64,000 nt of DNA from Podospora bellae-mahoneyi (Eukaryota > Ascomycota > Sordariomycetes > Sordariales > Podosporaceae). Of this stretch, positions 62,989-64,000 are shown in pieces (the first letter of the stretch is position 1; each line of letters begins with the position of its first letter). The notes beneath the pieces were generated by a model. The model saw only the letters and a program-made list of their open reading frames with translations. It was not told where the DNA came from and searched no databases. The position numbers and the translations under genes were made by a program. The DNA lies in assembly GCF_035222275.1 (NCBI RefSeq), contig NC_085884.1, positions 4,278,001-4,342,000 on the forward strand, read 5' to 3'.

Positions 62989-64000
62989 ATGATGGTATCT
63001 TCTACCGCAACTGTGCCCATCCTCTTGGCAGCAGCAAGCGGCGTCCTCGCTCTTGTTCCCACCCCCGTTCTTCAGCACAATGGCCGATCCGAAATCACAC
63101 CCGGTCCGTCCTGCGGCGAGTTCCCCTGCGGCTCAGAACTAGCAGCCATCCCCAGCTGTGCCATCCCTTGTATCGAGTCAGCGGGCTTGGGTCTAGGCTG
63201 CGCGACGGCCGACTACGGATGCCAGTGTGACAATCTCGACGCCCTTCAAGGAGCTGCAGTCAACTGTGTCATCGACGGCTGTGGTGGTTTCGACAATGCT
63301 ATCCCGGTGGTGTACTCTGCTGTGGCCATGTGCCAGTGTGTGGGCTCCAACAGCCCCCTGCCTACACCCTGCCCATCGACCACCACCACAAGCGAGGAGC
63401 CAGTCATCACCGAGGCTCCCTGCGGTGACTTCCCTTGCTCCGCCGAGCTTGAAGCCATTCCCAGCTGTGCTATACCATGCATTGAGAACTCGGGCGAGAA
63501 GTTTGGTTGCGGCAGGACAGAATACGGCTGCCAATGCCTGAACCTAGATGCTATCCAAGGCGATGCTGTACTGTGCGTTATCGATGCTTGTGGTGGCTTC
63601 GACAATGCTATTCCCGTCGTGTACTCTGCCGTGGCCATGTGTCAGTGTGTAGCGAGAAACACGCCGCTGCCGACTGCTTGCCCGACGACGAGCACTGCGG
63701 GGACTACATCGACAGCTGAGACGTCGACTGAGGAATCCAGCGCCGTGGAGACCAGCGCCGTTGAGACCTCCAACATGGAGACCAGCACCGTTGAAACCTC
63801 CACCGTCGAGACCACCGCTGTAGAGACATCCACCGCCGAGACCTCGACGGTAGAAGCCTCGACGGTCGAGCCATCCTCCACACCGACATCTGACTGCTGC
63901 CCCGAAGAATCGACCACCTTGGACATCTCTACACCGCCTACGCCCTCCATCACCACACCCTCTATCGTCACCACTACCACAGCAGTAAGCTGCCACATCC
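62989..64000 (+). CDS. Tandem CFEM-domain surface protein (right end truncated)
   Basis: The frame opens at ATGATG (62989) and is still open at the window end, 337 codons. A signal peptide (STATVPILLAAASGVLA) leads to two CFEM domains. Each has the Cys pattern IPSCAIPCIE...GC...YGCQC...CVID.C and ends in the identical FDNAIPVVYSAVAMCQCV. The first has Asp three residues before the CxC (TADYGCQC), the place of the heme-iron ligand in characterised CFEM proteins; the second has Glu (TEYGCQC). A long Thr/Ser/Glu stalk with ETSTVE-like units follows. A GPI anchor would be expected beyond the edge. Roles known for the family are heme uptake, adhesion and host interaction. Confidence 0.9.
   Translation, partial: MMVSSTATVPILLAAASGVLALVPTPVLQHNGRSEITPGPSCGEFPCGSELAAIPSCAIPCIESAGLGLGCATADYGCQCDNLDALQGAAVNCVIDGCGGFDNAIPVVYSAVAMCQCVGSNSPLPTPCPSTTTTSEEPVITEAPCGDFPCSAELEAIPSCAIPCIENSGEKFGCGRTEYGCQCLNLDAIQGDAVLCVIDACGGFDNAIPVVYSAVAMCQCVARNTPLPTACPTTSTAGTTSTAETSTEESSAVETSAVETSNMETSTVETSTVETTAVETSTAETSTVEASTVEPSSTPTSDCCPEESTTLDISTPPTPSITTPSIVTTTTAVSCHI

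Noticed and set aside
1-64000. CRISPR arrays, bacterial-type operons, telomeric repeats, intact transposons
   Set aside because: None seen. Split genes, tRNA intron and protein families are eukaryotic fungal; no TTAGGG runs, transposase or reverse-transcriptase signals were found by eye.

Overview
This window is nuclear DNA from a filamentous ascomycete, most likely a sordariomycete. Genes are split by short introns (about 45-65 nt) with GTRNGT donors, CTRAC-like branch sites and YAG acceptors. Single 5S rRNA and tRNA genes are dispersed between protein genes. The protein families are typical of Pezizomycotina: AA9 LPMO, NPP1, CFEM, Hce2, fungal rhodopsin-fold membrane proteins, FHA-kinase relics, DUF7025 and 3CxxC zinc fingers. 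No species assignment is possible from sequence alone.

Layout. 0-10 kb: a left-truncated single-pass membrane protein, a broken ankyrin gene, a 3CxxC zinc-finger gene, two neighbouring genes that both carry an RRVxF (PP1-docking-like) motif, and a large coiled-coil protein. 10-18 kb: a gene graveyard with frameshifted or stop-interrupted pieces of an S/P-rich protein, an ankyrin-like protein, a transcription-factor C-terminus, an FHA kinase and another fungal protein, together with one 5S rRNA gene and a truncated 5S copy. 18.7-20.1 kb: an intact three-exon gene of unknown family. 21-26 kb: an alternating series on one strand of a metzincin-like protease relic, an acidic CxCC protein, a second metzincin-like relic with a lost zinc ligand, and a small CxC protein, ending beside an AT-rich island. 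26.8-41.9 kb: tRNA-Ser, LPMO, NPP1, small conserved proteins, a mitochondrial-carrier-like protein, a 2EXR/F-box-like protein, a small secreted crystallin-like protein, intron-containing tRNA-Ala and an amino-acid permease. 43-64 kb: a GPI-type protein tail, a rhodopsin-fold protein, a phytase-like secreted protein, a DUF7025 protein, an MFS transporter, an Hce2 secreted protein, an SNF2 helicase tail and a tandem CFEM surface protein that runs off the right end.

Together. There is no obvious metabolic cluster. Two themes stand out. First, the right two thirds are rich in secreted or surface proteins (LPMO, NPP1, crystallin-like, phytase-like, Hce2, CFEM, GPI-type) and nutrient transporters, the sort of set used by a plant- or litter-associated fungus. 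Second, many genes, mainly in the left half, are broken by single-base indels, often at short homopolymers, or by single stop codons. This may be genuine decay (possibly helped by RIP, since two stops fit CAA to TAA), or it may partly reflect base-calling errors. The most unusual locus is the metzincin/Cys-rich alternation at 21-26 kb. All exon models were made by eye and need transcript support.
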